From Burkholderiaceae bacterium (GTDB taxonomy: Bacteria; Pseudomonadota; Gammaproteobacteria; Burkholderiales; Burkholderiaceae_B), in the NCBI GenBank assembly GCA_004322135.1, contig SCSG01000004.1, positions 203,599-267,598 of the forward strand: DNA of 64,000 nt. Reading direction: 5' to 3'. Shown here one piece after another: positions 55,731 through 64,000 of the stretch; position 1 is the first letter of the stretch; each line of letters opens with the position of its first letter. The notes beneath the pieces are model-generated. The model saw only the letters and a list, made by a program, of their open reading frames with translations, was not told where the DNA came from and searched no databases. A program made the translations under genes and the position numbers.

Positions 55731-56804
55731 TCAGCTCCCGCTGATAACGCCGCGCTGTATCTGGTCACGCTCGATCGATTCAAACAGCGCCTTGAAGTTG
55801 CCCTCCCCGAAGCCATCGTCACCCTTGCGCTGAATGAACTCAAAAAACACCGGCCCCAGCATCGCCTCGGAGAAAATCTGCAACAGCAGTCTCTTCTGGC
55901 CATGCGCACTGCTGCCATCTAGCAAAATGCCGCGCGGCTGCAGCTGGTCGACCGGCTCACCATGCCCGGGCAAACGGCCCTCCAGCATTTCGTAATAGGT
56001 GGCGGGAGGCGCCTTCATCAGCTTCACGCCAGCAGCACGCAAGCCATCGACGCTGGCCAGCAGATCATCGGTAAGCAACGCAATATGCTGAATGCCTTCA
56101 CCATTGAATTGCATCAGAAATTCTTCGATCTGGCCGCCACCGCCGGCCTCCTCGTTCAGCGGAATGCGGATTTTCCCATCGGGAGCCGTCATCGCGCGCG
56201 ACGTCAGGCCGGTATATTCGCCCTTGATGTCAAAGTAGCGAATCTCCCTGAAATTGAACAGCTTTTCATAAAAGCCAGCCCAGTAGCTCATGCGTCCGCG
56301 ATACACATTGTGAGTGAGGTGATCGATTACCTTGAAGCCAAGCCCGACCGGATGTGGGTCCACGCCATCAAGAAACTCGAAATCAATATCATAGATAGCC
56401 TTGCCTTCCGCGAAGCGGTCGATAAGATAAAGCGGTGCCCCGCCGATTCCTTTGATCGCCGGCAAGCGCAGCTCCATGGGGCCGGTCGGCAGATCCAGCG
56501 CCTGCGCCCCCAGCTCCAGTGCACGGGCATAGGCCTTGTGCGCGTCCCCAACACGAAAGGCCATGCCACAGGCCGAGGGCCCGTGCTCGGCGGCAAAATA
56601 CGATGCGACGCTTTTGGGCTCATTATTGATGATGAAATTAATGCCACCCTGACGATACAGCGCCACGTCCTTGGAGCGGTGCACGGCCACCTTCTTAAAG
56701 CCCAGCTGTTCGAACACGGGCTCCAGCACGTTCGGCTTCGGTGAGGCGAACTCGACGAACTCGAAACCCATAAGGCCCATCGGATTTTCAAAAAGATCAG
56801 CCAT
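55731..56804 (-). CDS. hppD: 4-hydroxyphenylpyruvate dioxygenase
   Basis: 357 residues, two vicinal-oxygen-chelate domains. The iron ligands are visible in [10 protein letters not shown] (His), [11 protein letters not shown] (His) and the C-terminal FFEFIQRKG (Glu), with [18 protein letters not shown] near the end. It turns 4-hydroxyphenylpyruvate from tyrosine into homogentisate, the substrate of HmgA at 2.5 kb. The ATG at 56804 follows AAAGGAGTG. It appears monocistronic, downstream of a LysR gene on the same strand. Confidence 0.95.
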   Translation of the reverse strand: MADLFENPMGLMGFEFVEFASPKPNVLEPVFEQLGFKKVAVHRSKDVALYRQGGINFIINNEPKSVASYFAAEHGPSACGMAFRVGDAHKAYARALELGAQALDLPTGPMELRLPAIKGIGGAPLYLIDRFAEGKAIYDIDFEFLDGVDPHPVGLGFKVIDHLTHNVYRGRMSYWAGFYEKLFNFREIRYFDIKGEYTGLTSRAMTAPDGKIRIPLNEEAGGGGQIEEFLMQFNGEGIQHIALLTDDLLASVDGLRAAGVKLMKAPPATYYEMLEGRLPGHGEPVDQLQPRGILLDGSSAHGQKRLLLQIFSEAMLGPVFFEFIQRKGDDGFGEGNFKALFESIERDQIQRGVISGS

Positions 56805-56878
56805 ATCACACTCCTTTATCCGGTCGCCGGCATACAACCAAACCACACGCACGGAACAACCACCGCTTGTGCCGCGGC

Positions 56879-57799
56879 CTACCGATCCACAAGCTTGCGG
56901 TCGCTGCCCGCCTTGACGAAATCGATGAAAGCCCGCAATGGGGCAGGTACCAGACGCCGCCCGGGATAATACAAAAACGGCCCCGAAAACTGCCACCACC
57001 AGGGCTCAAGCACCGGCTCAAGTTTGCCCCGGTCAAGATGCGGACGCAACCAGTCCTCGAAAAGATAAATTATGCCGCAACCCGCGACGGCCGCGTCAAC
57101 AGCAAGATCGGTACCGCCACCTGCCCGCACCACAAGCGGCCCGGCCGGATCCACGCGCACGACCTTGCCATTGCGCTGGAACTCCCACGGGGGCATCGAC
57201 CCACTGGCGAAACGATGACGCAGGCAGGCGTGGCTCAGCAGCTCGCGGGGATGCTTCGGCCGGCCACGCCGTTCAAAATATGTCGGAGAAGCAGCGCAGG
57301 CAAAGCGCTGAACACGCGGCCCAATCGGTACCGCAATCATGTCCTGCTCCAGCCTCTCGTCATAGCGAACACCGGCGTCACACCCCGCCGCAATCACGTC
57401 GACAAAGCTTTCCTCGGTAATGATCTCTACCTGAATTTCCGGATAGGCAGCGAGAAATGGAGGCACGATGTCACCCAATACCAGCCGTGACGCACTGACC
57501 GGCACGTTAAGGCGTAGCGTACCAGCAGGTTTGTCACGAAAACCATTAACCACGTCGACCGCAGCCTGCACCTCGCCCAAGGCAGGGCCAATGCGTGCCA
57601 GTAGACCCTTGCCTGCGTCGGTCAGAACGACGCTACGCGTTGTGCGATTAAAAAGCCTCACGCCCAACTGCGCCTCCAGGCGGCGCGTCGCTTCGCTAAG
57701 CGTCGAAGCGCTGTTACCGCTGGCACGCGCTCCCTCACGAAAGCCCTTGGCACGCGCTACCGCCAGGAAGGCGTTCAGATCTTCCAGATTGACCTTCAT
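56879..57799 (-). CDS. LysR-family transcriptional regulator
   Basis: 306 residues: helix-turn-helix with [35 protein letters not shown], then a substrate domain with a [21 protein letters not shown] loop. GGAGGGG lies six bases before the ATG at 57799. It is divergent from the aldo/keto reductase gene and is probably its regulator; hppD follows on the same strand after 74 bases. Confidence 0.9.
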   Translation of the reverse strand: MKVNLEDLNAFLAVARAKGFREGARASGNSASTLSEATRRLEAQLGVRLFNRTTRSVVLTDAGKGLLARIGPALGEVQAAVDVVNGFRDKPAGTLRLNVPVSASRLVLGDIVPPFLAAYPEIQVEIITEESFVDVIAAGCDAGVRYDERLEQDMIAVPIGPRVQRFACAASPTYFERRGRPKHPRELLSHACLRHRFASGSMPPWEFQRNGKVVRVDPAGPLVVRAGGGTDLAVDAAVAGCGIIYLFEDWLRPHLDRGKLEPVLEPWWWQFSGPFLYYPGRRLVPAPLRAFIDFVKAGSDRKLVDR

Positions 57800-57917
57800 T
57801 GTCCACCCCTCCACTGTTCGAAAATCCGCACAAGCCGTGCAAATTACATGGGGTTATCGCGGCAGCGGAAAACGCCTACTCTACTACTCATCAACTTGCG
57901 TTTAAAGGAAAACCACC

Positions 57918-58805
57918 ATGTCCAACATCAAACAATCCGGCACCTTCGCCCTCGGTGACCATACGGTAGCGCGGCTGGGCTACGGCGCCATGCAACTCGC
58001 AGGACCGGGCGTATTCGGCCCCCCCAAAGACCGGGATGCCGCGCTGGCCGTGCTGCGCGAAGCCGTGGCGCGCGGCGTGAACCATATCGACACGAGCGAT
58101 TTCTACGGCCCGCACATCACGAACCAACTCGTCCGCGAAGCCCTATCCCCGTACCCGGACGATCTCGTTATCGTCACGAAGATCGGTGCCATACGCGGCA
58201 ATGACGGCTCATGGATTCCGGCCATGTCGAGCGAAGACCTGGCTCGCGCGGTTCACGACAACCTGCGCAATCTGGGTCTGGACGTTCTGGACGTGGTCAA
58301 CCTGCGCCTCATGTTCGACACTCACGATCCCGCCGAGGGGTCCATTGAAGAGTCTCTGACAGCACTGGCAGAGCTGCAACGTCAGGGTTTCGTACGTCAC
58401 ATCGGCCTAAGCAACGTCACCCCTACACAAATTGCCGAAGGACGCAGAATCTGCAAGATCGTCTGCGTGCAAAATCACTACAACGTCATGCACCGCCACG
58501 ATGACGCCCTGATCGACAGCCTTGCACAAGACGGGATTGCCTACGTGCCTTACTTTCCGCTCGGCGGGTTCACGCCGCTGCAGTCCACAATCCTGTCCGA
58601 CATCGCCGCGCGTCTTGGAGCCACACCCATGCAGGTCGCCCTGGCCTGGCTGCTGCGCCGCTCACCCAACATCCTGGCCATTCCGGGTACATCATCTATT
58701 GCCCACCTGCACGAGAATCTGGCTGCGGCCGAGTGCGTGCTGCCGGACGATGCCGTCGAGGAACTTGACAAGGCACACAGGCAGGCCAACGTTTCCGCAA
58801 TATAG
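57918..58805 (+). CDS. aldo/keto reductase
   Basis: 295 residues, TIM-barrel NADPH oxidoreductase. The catalytic Asp59, Tyr63 and Lys88 are in HIDTSDFYG and VIVTKIG; RHIGLSN and the C-terminal IPGTSSIAHLHENLAA cofactor site are conserved. AAAGGAAAA precedes the ATG. Divergent from the LysR gene. It reduces aldehydes or ketones; substrate unknown. Confidence 0.9.
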   Translation: MSNIKQSGTFALGDHTVARLGYGAMQLAGPGVFGPPKDRDAALAVLREAVARGVNHIDTSDFYGPHITNQLVREALSPYPDDLVIVTKIGAIRGNDGSWIPAMSSEDLARAVHDNLRNLGLDVLDVVNLRLMFDTHDPAEGSIEESLTALAELQRQGFVRHIGLSNVTPTQIAEGRRICKIVCVQNHYNVMHRHDDALIDSLAQDGIAYVPYFPLGGFTPLQSTILSDIAARLGATPMQVALAWLLRRSPNILAIPGTSSIAHLHENLAAAECVLPDDAVEELDKAHRQANVSAI

Positions 58806-58955
58806 CGTCGATGTTGTACGGGCCCCATCCAAAGGGCGTCATCATGAGCCTTTGGACGTTCTTGTTGCACGAAATAACCAAGCGCCCATCCCAAAAATTT
58901 AACAGTTGTGAATCGGATGCAGCTATCATCGTGGTTAGACAGTACAAGAACACCC

Positions 58956-59369
58956 ATGCCCAAGCCACTTCCCATTTTCGAGCGCAAAGCCCCCGTTCGA
59001 CGCCAGAACCCTCTCGTCTGGATCTTCGATCGGTTCGAATTCGATCCGGGCTATCTTCGCTCGCGCATGTTCGGATGTGAAACAGCCTATATGGACGGCA
59101 TGCTTTGCCTGTGCGTCGCCGATCGCGGCGAGGAACCATGGAACGGGCTGCTGGTATGTACCTCGCACGAGCGTCAAGCCAGCCTTATGGAAGAAACGAA
59201 AGCGCTACACCCCCATGACGTGCTGGGCAAATGGCTTTACGTCTCGCAGAACGACCCGGCGTTCGAAGAGACAGTGGAACGGTTGGCCGAACTAGTGCTT
59301 GCCCGCGACTCGCGCGTGGGCGTCGAGCCCAGGGGAAGACGGCTGCGATCGAAAGCAAGACACCCATAA
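58956..59369 (+). CDS. conserved hypothetical protein, faint TfoX N-domain likeness
   Basis: 137 residues starting MPKPLPIFERK. The region SRMFGCETAYMDGMLCLCVAD recalls the MFGG...DGRxFALV pattern of TfoX N-terminal domains, but the rest is not recognised. There is no signal peptide or membrane segment. The ribosome site is weak, and a start at 58908 is possible. It stands alone between the aldo/keto reductase and the convergent AhpD-like gene. Confidence 0.65.
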   Translation: MPKPLPIFERKAPVRRQNPLVWIFDRFEFDPGYLRSRMFGCETAYMDGMLCLCVADRGEEPWNGLLVCTSHERQASLMEETKALHPHDVLGKWLYVSQNDPAFEETVERLAELVLARDSRVGVEPRGRRLRSKARHP

Positions 59370-59411
59370 ATTCCTAAATTTATGGGTCTCAGATTCTCAG
59401 AAGCCTACGCC

Positions 59412-59846
59412 TTATTGTCGCATACCGATCGCCAAGCGATTGAAGGCACTCATCAGTGCGACGGCGAAGCTCAGATCGGCAATTTCTACATCGCTAAATT
59501 GCGCCTCAAGCAGTTCAAAGTCATCGTCAGATGCGTGACTATGGGCCACGTCCACCAGAGCTTCCGTCCAGGCCAACGCCGCACGTTCACGCTCGCTGAA
59601 ATGGGCGCTCACGCGCCAGCCTCCCAAGCTATCCAACTTCGCATCCAGCATGCCACCTGCACGCAGGGATGCCGTATGCATCTCCAGGCAGAATGCACAA
59701 CCGTTAATCTGTGAAGTTCGCAGATACACCAGGTCAATCAGCTGTTTCCCAAGGCTGCTGTTTGCCAGAGCCTTCTTGGTGATACCCAGACCTCGATAGG
59801 CCTCGGGTGAAAGGCTTTGGTAGGGCAAACGTTGTGTGCTGCTCAT
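59412..59846 (-). CDS. carboxymuconolactone decarboxylase/AhpD-like protein
   Basis: 144 residues with the alkylhydroperoxidase motif C50-x2-C53 and H57 in NGCAFCLEMHTAS. Proteins with this motif reduce peroxides or protect against oxidants. The start overlaps the stop of the quinone reductase gene (ATGA), so they form one unit aimed at redox or quinone stress. Confidence 0.87.
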   Translation of the reverse strand: MSSTQRLPYQSLSPEAYRGLGITKKALANSSLGKQLIDLVYLRTSQINGCAFCLEMHTASLRAGGMLDAKLDSLGGWRVSAHFSERERAALAWTEALVDVAHSHASDDDFELLEAQFSDVEIADLSFAVALMSAFNRLAIGMRQ

Positions 59847-60688
59847 GAAACATCTCCAATAAAATGTGAAGGGACAAGGAACGCTGCGGCGGACGAGTTG
59901 TTGTCATCCTTAGGCACGACAGATCCGGCAATGTGCGCCATAAGCCCTGACTGCCCCGGCGCAACATGGTCCGCCAACACGTGCCGGTCTGGGTAGTCGC
60001 CCCCGTTCTGTGGGCGGAAGGCGATGGGTTCGTCGTCGGACAGCCGTTCCAACCGACCCCGCCAAGCTGCGGCGGCTTCGGCCATGCCTTGGGCATCGAT
60101 GGCAGCTGCGCCATAGACAGCAAAGGTGGGCAACACCTGCATGCCGGGGAAGAACAACGTCCCGTGCGTGATGGGAAAGAGCAGTTGCTCCAATGGCCCG
60201 TTGATGCCACGCGGCGAATAGTCTTTCTCCGGCCCGCCGACACAGACCGCCAGCAGAGCACGTTTGCCAGCGAAACCGCCTTCGCCATAGCGGTACGTAT
60301 TGCCTGCCCCCCGATAACCGTAGGCCAGGCCATAGGCCCACACTCGATCCACCCATCCCTTCATGATTGCGGGCATGCTGTACCACCACAGCGGGAACAG
60401 CAAAATCACCGCATCGGCCGCCACTAGCTTTCTTTGCTCCGCCTCAACGTCAGGGGTCTGGTTGCCGTTGGCAAAGGCATACTCCGATTCCTCCATGAGG
60501 GACAGGCGGTTCGGGTTGGCCCGCTGAGGAAAATCTCGGCCGTCGAACACGGCCTTCCAGCCCATGCCGTACAGATCGGACCGTATGATTTCGTGGCCTT
60601 GAGCCTTGAGCACCTCGGCGGCAACCTCTACAAGATGATGCGTCACAGACGTGCGCTCGGGATGCGCGTGGACAAGAAGAACTTTCAT
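59843..60688 (-). CDS. NAD(P)H dehydrogenase (quinone), flavodoxin-like (MdaB/KefF type)
   Basis: 281 residues: start MKVLLVHAHPERTSVTHHLV, then PLWWYSMPAIMKGWVDRV and GKRALLAVCVGGPEKDYSPRGINGPLEQLL, the marks of the NQO1-like flavodoxin fold. It reduces quinones by two electrons. The ATG at 60688 follows GGGGGG. The C-terminal 80 residues extend beyond the core. Coupled with the AhpD-like gene. Confidence 0.88.
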   Translation of the reverse strand: MKVLLVHAHPERTSVTHHLVEVAAEVLKAQGHEIIRSDLYGMGWKAVFDGRDFPQRANPNRLSLMEESEYAFANGNQTPDVEAEQRKLVAADAVILLFPLWWYSMPAIMKGWVDRVWAYGLAYGYRGAGNTYRYGEGGFAGKRALLAVCVGGPEKDYSPRGINGPLEQLLFPITHGTLFFPGMQVLPTFAVYGAAAIDAQGMAEAAAAWRGRLERLSDDEPIAFRPQNGGDYPDRHVLADHVAPGQSGLMAHIAGSVVPKDDNNSSAAAFLVPSHFIGDVS

Positions 60689-60738
60689 GATTGGAACCCC
60701 CCTGGGCGCTTTCACAGCCACCCAATGTTGAAAATACG

Positions 60739-61130
60739 CTATGCACCGGCAATCTGAACGCTGGGTTTCACGCGATGTAGGGCCAACAACAGCATCAGAG
60801 CTCCGATCTCCAGCAGTGCGAACAGCCATGGGAGCCACGACAGGCCGATTGCACTCACGCAACGCCTCCGAGCGCATAACCGACCGTCGCTGCAACGAGC
60901 ACCGTGCGGCGCCTGATATGGCCTGTCAGGGCCACCATCACAGGCACACACAGCCCGTACACCAGTGCGTAGATAGTAATGAGCTGACCCGCCAATCCTA
61001 TCGAGACGCCGAGACCGCGTGCAACGAGGTCCAGTTCCCCGGCGAGGATGTACTCGTTGGCGCCAGCGACGAAGGTTGTCAGAGCCAGCAACAATATTTG
61101 ATAGCGATAGGAGAGCTTCATTGAGAGCAA
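60739..61130 (-). pseudogene. MFS transporter remnant (AraJ-like), middle deleted and frame shifted
   Basis: The first 91 codons (from 61130) give transmembrane helices 1-3 of an arabinose-efflux-type MFS protein (FVAGANEYILAG, LAGQLITIYALVYGLCVPVMVALTGHIRRR) and stop at 60855. In another frame the next bases give a last helix and tail (LSWLPWLFALLEIGALMLLLALHRVKPS), ending at 60739. About eight helices are missing, so the gene is dead. It lies between the quinone reductase gene and an intact MFS gene. Confidence 0.72.
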
Positions 61131-61165
61131 ATTTCAAGTGCTGTGGGTACGAGAGATCGCGAAGG

Positions 61166-62380
61166 TCACTGCGTTACCGATTCGCGTTGTAACGACGCAA
61201 GCGCAATGCACAGCACCAGCAGGCCGATTGCAGAAAACATCCCTATGCGCATTCCGCCGTAATCGGCGATCGAGCCACAAAGTAGTGGGCCCGCTGTCTG
61301 CCCGAGCGAGAACATGACCGTCATCGTCGCGATGATCCGTGTCCACGCACGTGAGGGAACGAGTCCGCGCGCGTAGTCGAGGTGCGCGAACGCACTGGCC
61401 ATCAGCGATCCCCCGAACAAAACTGCCGAGAGCATGACTGCGGCAGTACCCTGCAGCAGCAGTAGAACGAGCGCGCTTGCGATCAGTACACCTGTGGTCA
61501 GGACTACCCCGCTGCTGCCACGCATCCGGCCAAGCAGCGGCCCCCACAAAACCATCGAAGCACTAACCGCCAGTCCCGCCACGATCCAGAAGTCCACGAT
61601 GCGCGTCTGACCGTAGCCGGCGGCGTGGAGGTACGCGATCACAAACGTCATCAGCGCGTAGTAGCCAGCCCCATAGAGGAAATAGGCCAACAAGATCGGA
61701 CGCAGCTGGCTCAGCGAGACGTTTGCGCCGTCCGCCGCCGCAGCCGCAACCGGGGGAACACTCCTCACCGCCGGAATCGCCAACGCGATAGTAATCAGCG
61801 TCAACAGCCCAAGTACTATCCAACTGCCAGCCCAGTTCCATCCCGAGGCCAGCACGGGAGGAAGGAGCACGCCGCTCAAGACCATGCCTATCCCTGCGCC
61901 AGAGCCGTAAATGATGGTAAACAGACTGCTGCGGCCCGAGGTAGCACCCGCGCGTGCCGCGAGGCTGAAGCCCGCGATAAACACGCAACCCGTTACGAAG
62001 CCCGCGATGAAGCGCAGCATGAGCAGCACCTCATAGTCGCGGAACAGGGCCATAGCCAGCAGTGACGCGGCGGTCAGAAGAAGTCCATGCACAAACACGC
62101 GAGCCGTGCCGAGCCAGCGCTCCGCCTGTACGGTCAGCAGTGATCCGAACAAGTAACCCACCGCCATCGCCGTACCAAGCGCACCAGCCTGAGCAAAGCT
62201 CCAATGCAATCCGTGCCGCATTTCGGGTAGCAACAGGGAGTACGCAAACCGCGCAAAGCCCAGCGCAGCGGCCGAACCCATTGCCAGGCCAGCCGGCACC
62301 CACAACGTAACGCTGGCCGGTTCGGCCACCCGTTCAGGGCAAGGCTGCGGACCGAGAGCGGTGCAATTGGAATAGTCCAT
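61166..62380 (-). CDS. YbfB/YjiJ-family MFS transporter
   Basis: 404 residues with 12 hydrophobic segments. The N-terminal AALGFARFAYSLLLPEMRHGLHWSFAQAGALGTAMAVGYLFGSL is characteristic of the YbfB group. GGAG lies seven bases before the ATG. It is divergent from a GcvA-like LysR gene, its probable regulator. Substrate unknown; efflux is likely. Confidence 0.87.
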   Translation of the reverse strand: MDYSNCTALGPQPCPERVAEPASVTLWVPAGLAMGSAAALGFARFAYSLLLPEMRHGLHWSFAQAGALGTAMAVGYLFGSLLTVQAERWLGTARVFVHGLLLTAASLLAMALFRDYEVLLMLRFIAGFVTGCVFIAGFSLAARAGATSGRSSLFTIIYGSGAGIGMVLSGVLLPPVLASGWNWAGSWIVLGLLTLITIALAIPAVRSVPPVAAAAADGANVSLSQLRPILLAYFLYGAGYYALMTFVIAYLHAAGYGQTRIVDFWIVAGLAVSASMVLWGPLLGRMRGSSGVVLTTGVLIASALVLLLLQGTAAVMLSAVLFGGSLMASAFAHLDYARGLVPSRAWTRIIATMTVMFSLGQTAGPLLCGSIADYGGMRIGMFSAIGLLVLCIALASLQRESVTQ

Positions 62381-62488
62381 TTTGGGCTCCGTAATTCGTC
62401 AAACAGGAATCAGAAAGATATGCCCGCACGGCGTTAAAATCCAACGAGATTTTTTGACCCTATATGTGAACTGAACTAACATTTGCCC

Positions 62489-63400
62489 ATGTCGGACCGT
62501 CTGCCTTCGCTCAAGGCACTACGCATCTTCGAAGCCGCAGGGCGCCACCATGGCTACAGCCGTGCTGCGGACGAGTTGTTCCTCACGCATAGCGCCGTCA
62601 GCCACCAGATCAAGGCGCTAGAGGCTGAACTCGGAACAAAATTGTTCCGCCGCGTAGGCCACAGCATGTTGCTGACCGAGGACGGCCAGCGACTCTACCT
62701 TGTGGTGAACGAGGCGCTTGCACTCATTGCGAAGGGCGTTGCTGAGGTGCGCGCGGATGACCGGCCACAGACACTGAACGTCAGTGCGCCACCTTCACTT
62801 GCGACCTGGCTGGTGCCGCGGCTAGCTGACTTCCGGCGACGCCATCCACATCTTGAAATCAACCTCAGCGGGACCATTGCTTTGGTCGATTTCAATCGCG
62901 ATGATGTGGACCTCGCCTTGCGTTTCGGCCTCGGTGTCTGGCCAGGAATGCGTGCGGATCGGCTTCCCTTGGATGATCTCTTCTATATGGCGGTCTGCAG
63001 TCCGGAATATCGTCACGGACGCTTGCCAAAAACGGTTGGAGAATTACGCAAGTGCACCTTGATCCATCATCCATTCATGTCGTGGGAGGAATGGTTCAAG
63101 AGCGCGAGGAAGAATGTGAAACCGCCAACGTCGGGGCCCCACTTCAATGAGTACCCGCTCGCAATGCAGGCCGCTCTCTCCGGACAAGGCGTGATGCTCG
63201 CCAACTCAATCATGACCAGCGCTGAGCTCGCAAGCGGCCAATTGGTGCCCGTGTTGCAGGGTCAGCCAGCACTTCGCCAGTCATCCGCCTATTACATCGT
63301 CTTTCCCAAAAGCCGCACACTATCGTCCAAGGCACGCACGTTCTGCGACTGGCTACTGAAGCAGGCGCATCAATCGACCATCGCAAAGCCGAGCAAATGA
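62489..63400 (+). CDS. LysR-family regulator, GcvA-like
   Basis: 303 residues starting MSDRLPSLKALRIFEAAGRHHGYSRAADEL. The helix-turn-helix has LTHSAVSHQIKALEAELGTKLFRR and the substrate domain the GcvA-type IALVDFNRDDVDLALRFG. Divergent from the MFS gene with a 108-base gap, so it probably controls it. Confidence 0.9.
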   Translation: MSDRLPSLKALRIFEAAGRHHGYSRAADELFLTHSAVSHQIKALEAELGTKLFRRVGHSMLLTEDGQRLYLVVNEALALIAKGVAEVRADDRPQTLNVSAPPSLATWLVPRLADFRRRHPHLEINLSGTIALVDFNRDDVDLALRFGLGVWPGMRADRLPLDDLFYMAVCSPEYRHGRLPKTVGELRKCTLIHHPFMSWEEWFKSARKNVKPPTSGPHFNEYPLAMQAALSGQGVMLANSIMTSAELASGQLVPVLQGQPALRQSSAYYIVFPKSRTLSSKARTFCDWLLKQAHQSTIAKPSK

Positions 63401-63577
63401 GAACGTGGGTGTCACGGTGCTGATTTCCGTGACGCGTGCCCCTCTTGATAGGTGGTAGTGAGCCCTAGCGAACAAATCCTTGCCGAGCCTCGGTACTTGT
63501 ACGTATTGAATACTCACGAATTGACGTAAAACTGCTTCGGATGTACGCTTTAAATGAGTACATAGGAGTATAGAGTT

Positions 63578-63856
63578 ATGCCCCGAGTCGCTGTAGATGA
63601 CAACAAGCGGATGAACCTGCGGGTCTCGCCTGAGCAGAAGGCGACACTCGTGCGAGCCGCCGCACTGCGAAACACGGATCTGACTGACTTCGTGTTGCAG
63701 CCGGCTTTGCGCGAAGCCAAGGCGGTGATCGAGGAGGCCGAGCGCATCGTCCTATCGGAAAGAGATAGCGCTGCCGTGTTAAAGATGCTCGAAAATCCGC
63801 CGGCACCGAACGCCAGGCTGAGCAAGGCTATCGCGGCACTGCCTAAGCAGAAATGA
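63578..63856 (+). CDS. TacA-type antitoxin (DUF1778, ribbon-helix-helix)
   Basis: 92 residues. N-terminal ribbon-helix-helix (KRMNLRVSPEQKATLVRAAALRNTDLTDFVLQPALREA), then the flexible ESD-type region ERIVLSERDSAAVLKMLENPPAPNARL which wraps the cognate GNAT toxin. It usually represses its own operon and neutralises an acetyltransferase that blocks aminoacyl-tRNA. The stop overlaps the start of the following toxin-like frame (ATGA), but that frame is cut short. Confidence 0.9.
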   Translation: MPRVAVDDNKRMNLRVSPEQKATLVRAAALRNTDLTDFVLQPALREAKAVIEEAERIVLSERDSAAVLKMLENPPAPNARLSKAIAALPKQK

Positions 63857-63906
63857 CCGTCCTCGCCTGGCACGAGGAACGTAAGCGTACGCCCAGTACC
63901 GTCTAG
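63853..63906 (+). pseudogene. GNAT toxin (TacT-like) start, truncated after about nine codons
   Basis: The frame begins MTVLAWHEE, like the usual start of GNAT partners of DUF1778 antitoxins, then continues RKRTPSTV and stops at 63906. The expected HDR..FDCG block is absent. The break near 63881 coincides with GTAAGCG, resembling an IS66-family terminal sequence, so insertion is the likely cause. The rest of the toxin may lie beyond the window. Confidence 0.6.
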
Positions 63907-64000
63907 CGCTCTCGTTGGAGTCTCATCAAAATAAGTGTCCATTAATTTTGGTAAATGGACATTTATTTTAATGAGCGAATTCTCTGCTTCTCTCGTACCT
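63881..64000. mobile_element. Possible left end of an insertion sequence (IS66-like), running out of the window
   Basis: Starts with GTAAGCGTACGCCC at the point where the toxin frame loses its family sequence. A frame starting ATGAGCGAATTC at 63971 is open to the window end. The transposase cannot be recognised from ten codons, so the family is a guess. Confidence 0.35.
63923..63974. repeat. Long imperfect inverted repeat
   Basis: Arms 63923-63943 and 63954-63974 (21 bases, two mismatches) enclose a ten-base loop; the inner part is TGTCCATT...AATGGACA. It overlaps the start codon at 63971. It could be an operator, or a hairpin that hides the start. Confidence 0.6.

Overview
The window reads as a chromosomal segment of a betaproteobacterium of the Bordetella/Achromobacter/Pusillimonas (Alcaligenaceae) type. 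The reasons are its fairly high GC content, the many LivK-type solute-binding proteins, a TopB and other proteins of the flavour seen in that family, and dense aromatic catabolism. This placement is inference from gene content; no rRNA or tRNA gene was recognised. Most of the window is an aromatic-acid degradation neighbourhood. It has four recognisable ring-cleaving dioxygenases (homogentisate, protocatechuate 4,5-, gentisate, and the homogentisate-forming HPPD that feeds the first), two Rieske O-demethylase-type oxygenases, and one acid decarboxylase with a flavin monooxygenase.

Layout. 1-2.4 kb: 3' part of topB with a lysine/alanine-rich tail, then a SET-domain lysine methyltransferase gene. 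2.5-9.0 kb: a minus-strand operon of solute-binding protein, MhaA-like flavin hydroxylase, MhaB-like small protein, Rieske oxygenase and hmgA, with a divergent IclR regulator. 9.1-14.1 kb: AMP nucleosidase, pterin carbinolamine dehydratase, malate synthase G and a TRIC-family membrane protein. 14.1-18.9 kb: two M20 amidohydrolases around an MHS-type transporter, with a divergent MarR regulator. 18.9-22.5 kb: aminotransferase of the ArgD type, dinB and an AraC regulator. 22.7-30.1 kb: solute-binding protein, vanB, vanA and a VanR-like GntR regulator on the minus strand, then ligB-ligA-fdhA on the plus strand, ending in a strong terminator. 30.2-38.1 kb: a luciferase-type monooxygenase with a hydrolase, a divergent MarR, then galB-ligK-(deleted galD)-hydrolase-SnoaL-dehydrogenase, headed by a LysR regulator with two helix-turn-helix domains.

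38.2-42.8 kb: modABC, modE with its operator, and selD. 42.9-45.9 kb: two glutathione transferases around a gentisate 1,2-dioxygenase. 46-54.1 kb: gamma-resorcylate decarboxylase and the resorcinol hydroxylase oxygenase on the minus strand, then the flavin reductase and a complete livKHMGF transporter on the plus strand. 54.2-56.8 kb: MarR, an esterase-like hydrolase and HPPD. 56.9-64 kb: LysR, aldo/keto reductase, AhpD-like and quinone reductase genes, a deleted MFS gene, an intact MFS gene, a GcvA-like LysR regulator, and a TacA antitoxin whose toxin gene breaks off after a few codons, probably at the end of an insertion sequence.

How it fits together: vanillate is O-demethylated by VanAB, the formaldehyde released is oxidised by FdhA, and protocatechuate is opened by LigAB; GalB and LigK complete the lower 4-oxalomesaconate steps. 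LigC and LigI are not recognised, and the tautomerase gene galD survives only as an in-frame 47-codon remnant. In parallel, the Rieske-MhaAB-HmgA operon looks like a route from a methoxy- or hydroxyphenylacetate to homogentisate. That module is the best candidate here for a pathway worth testing.
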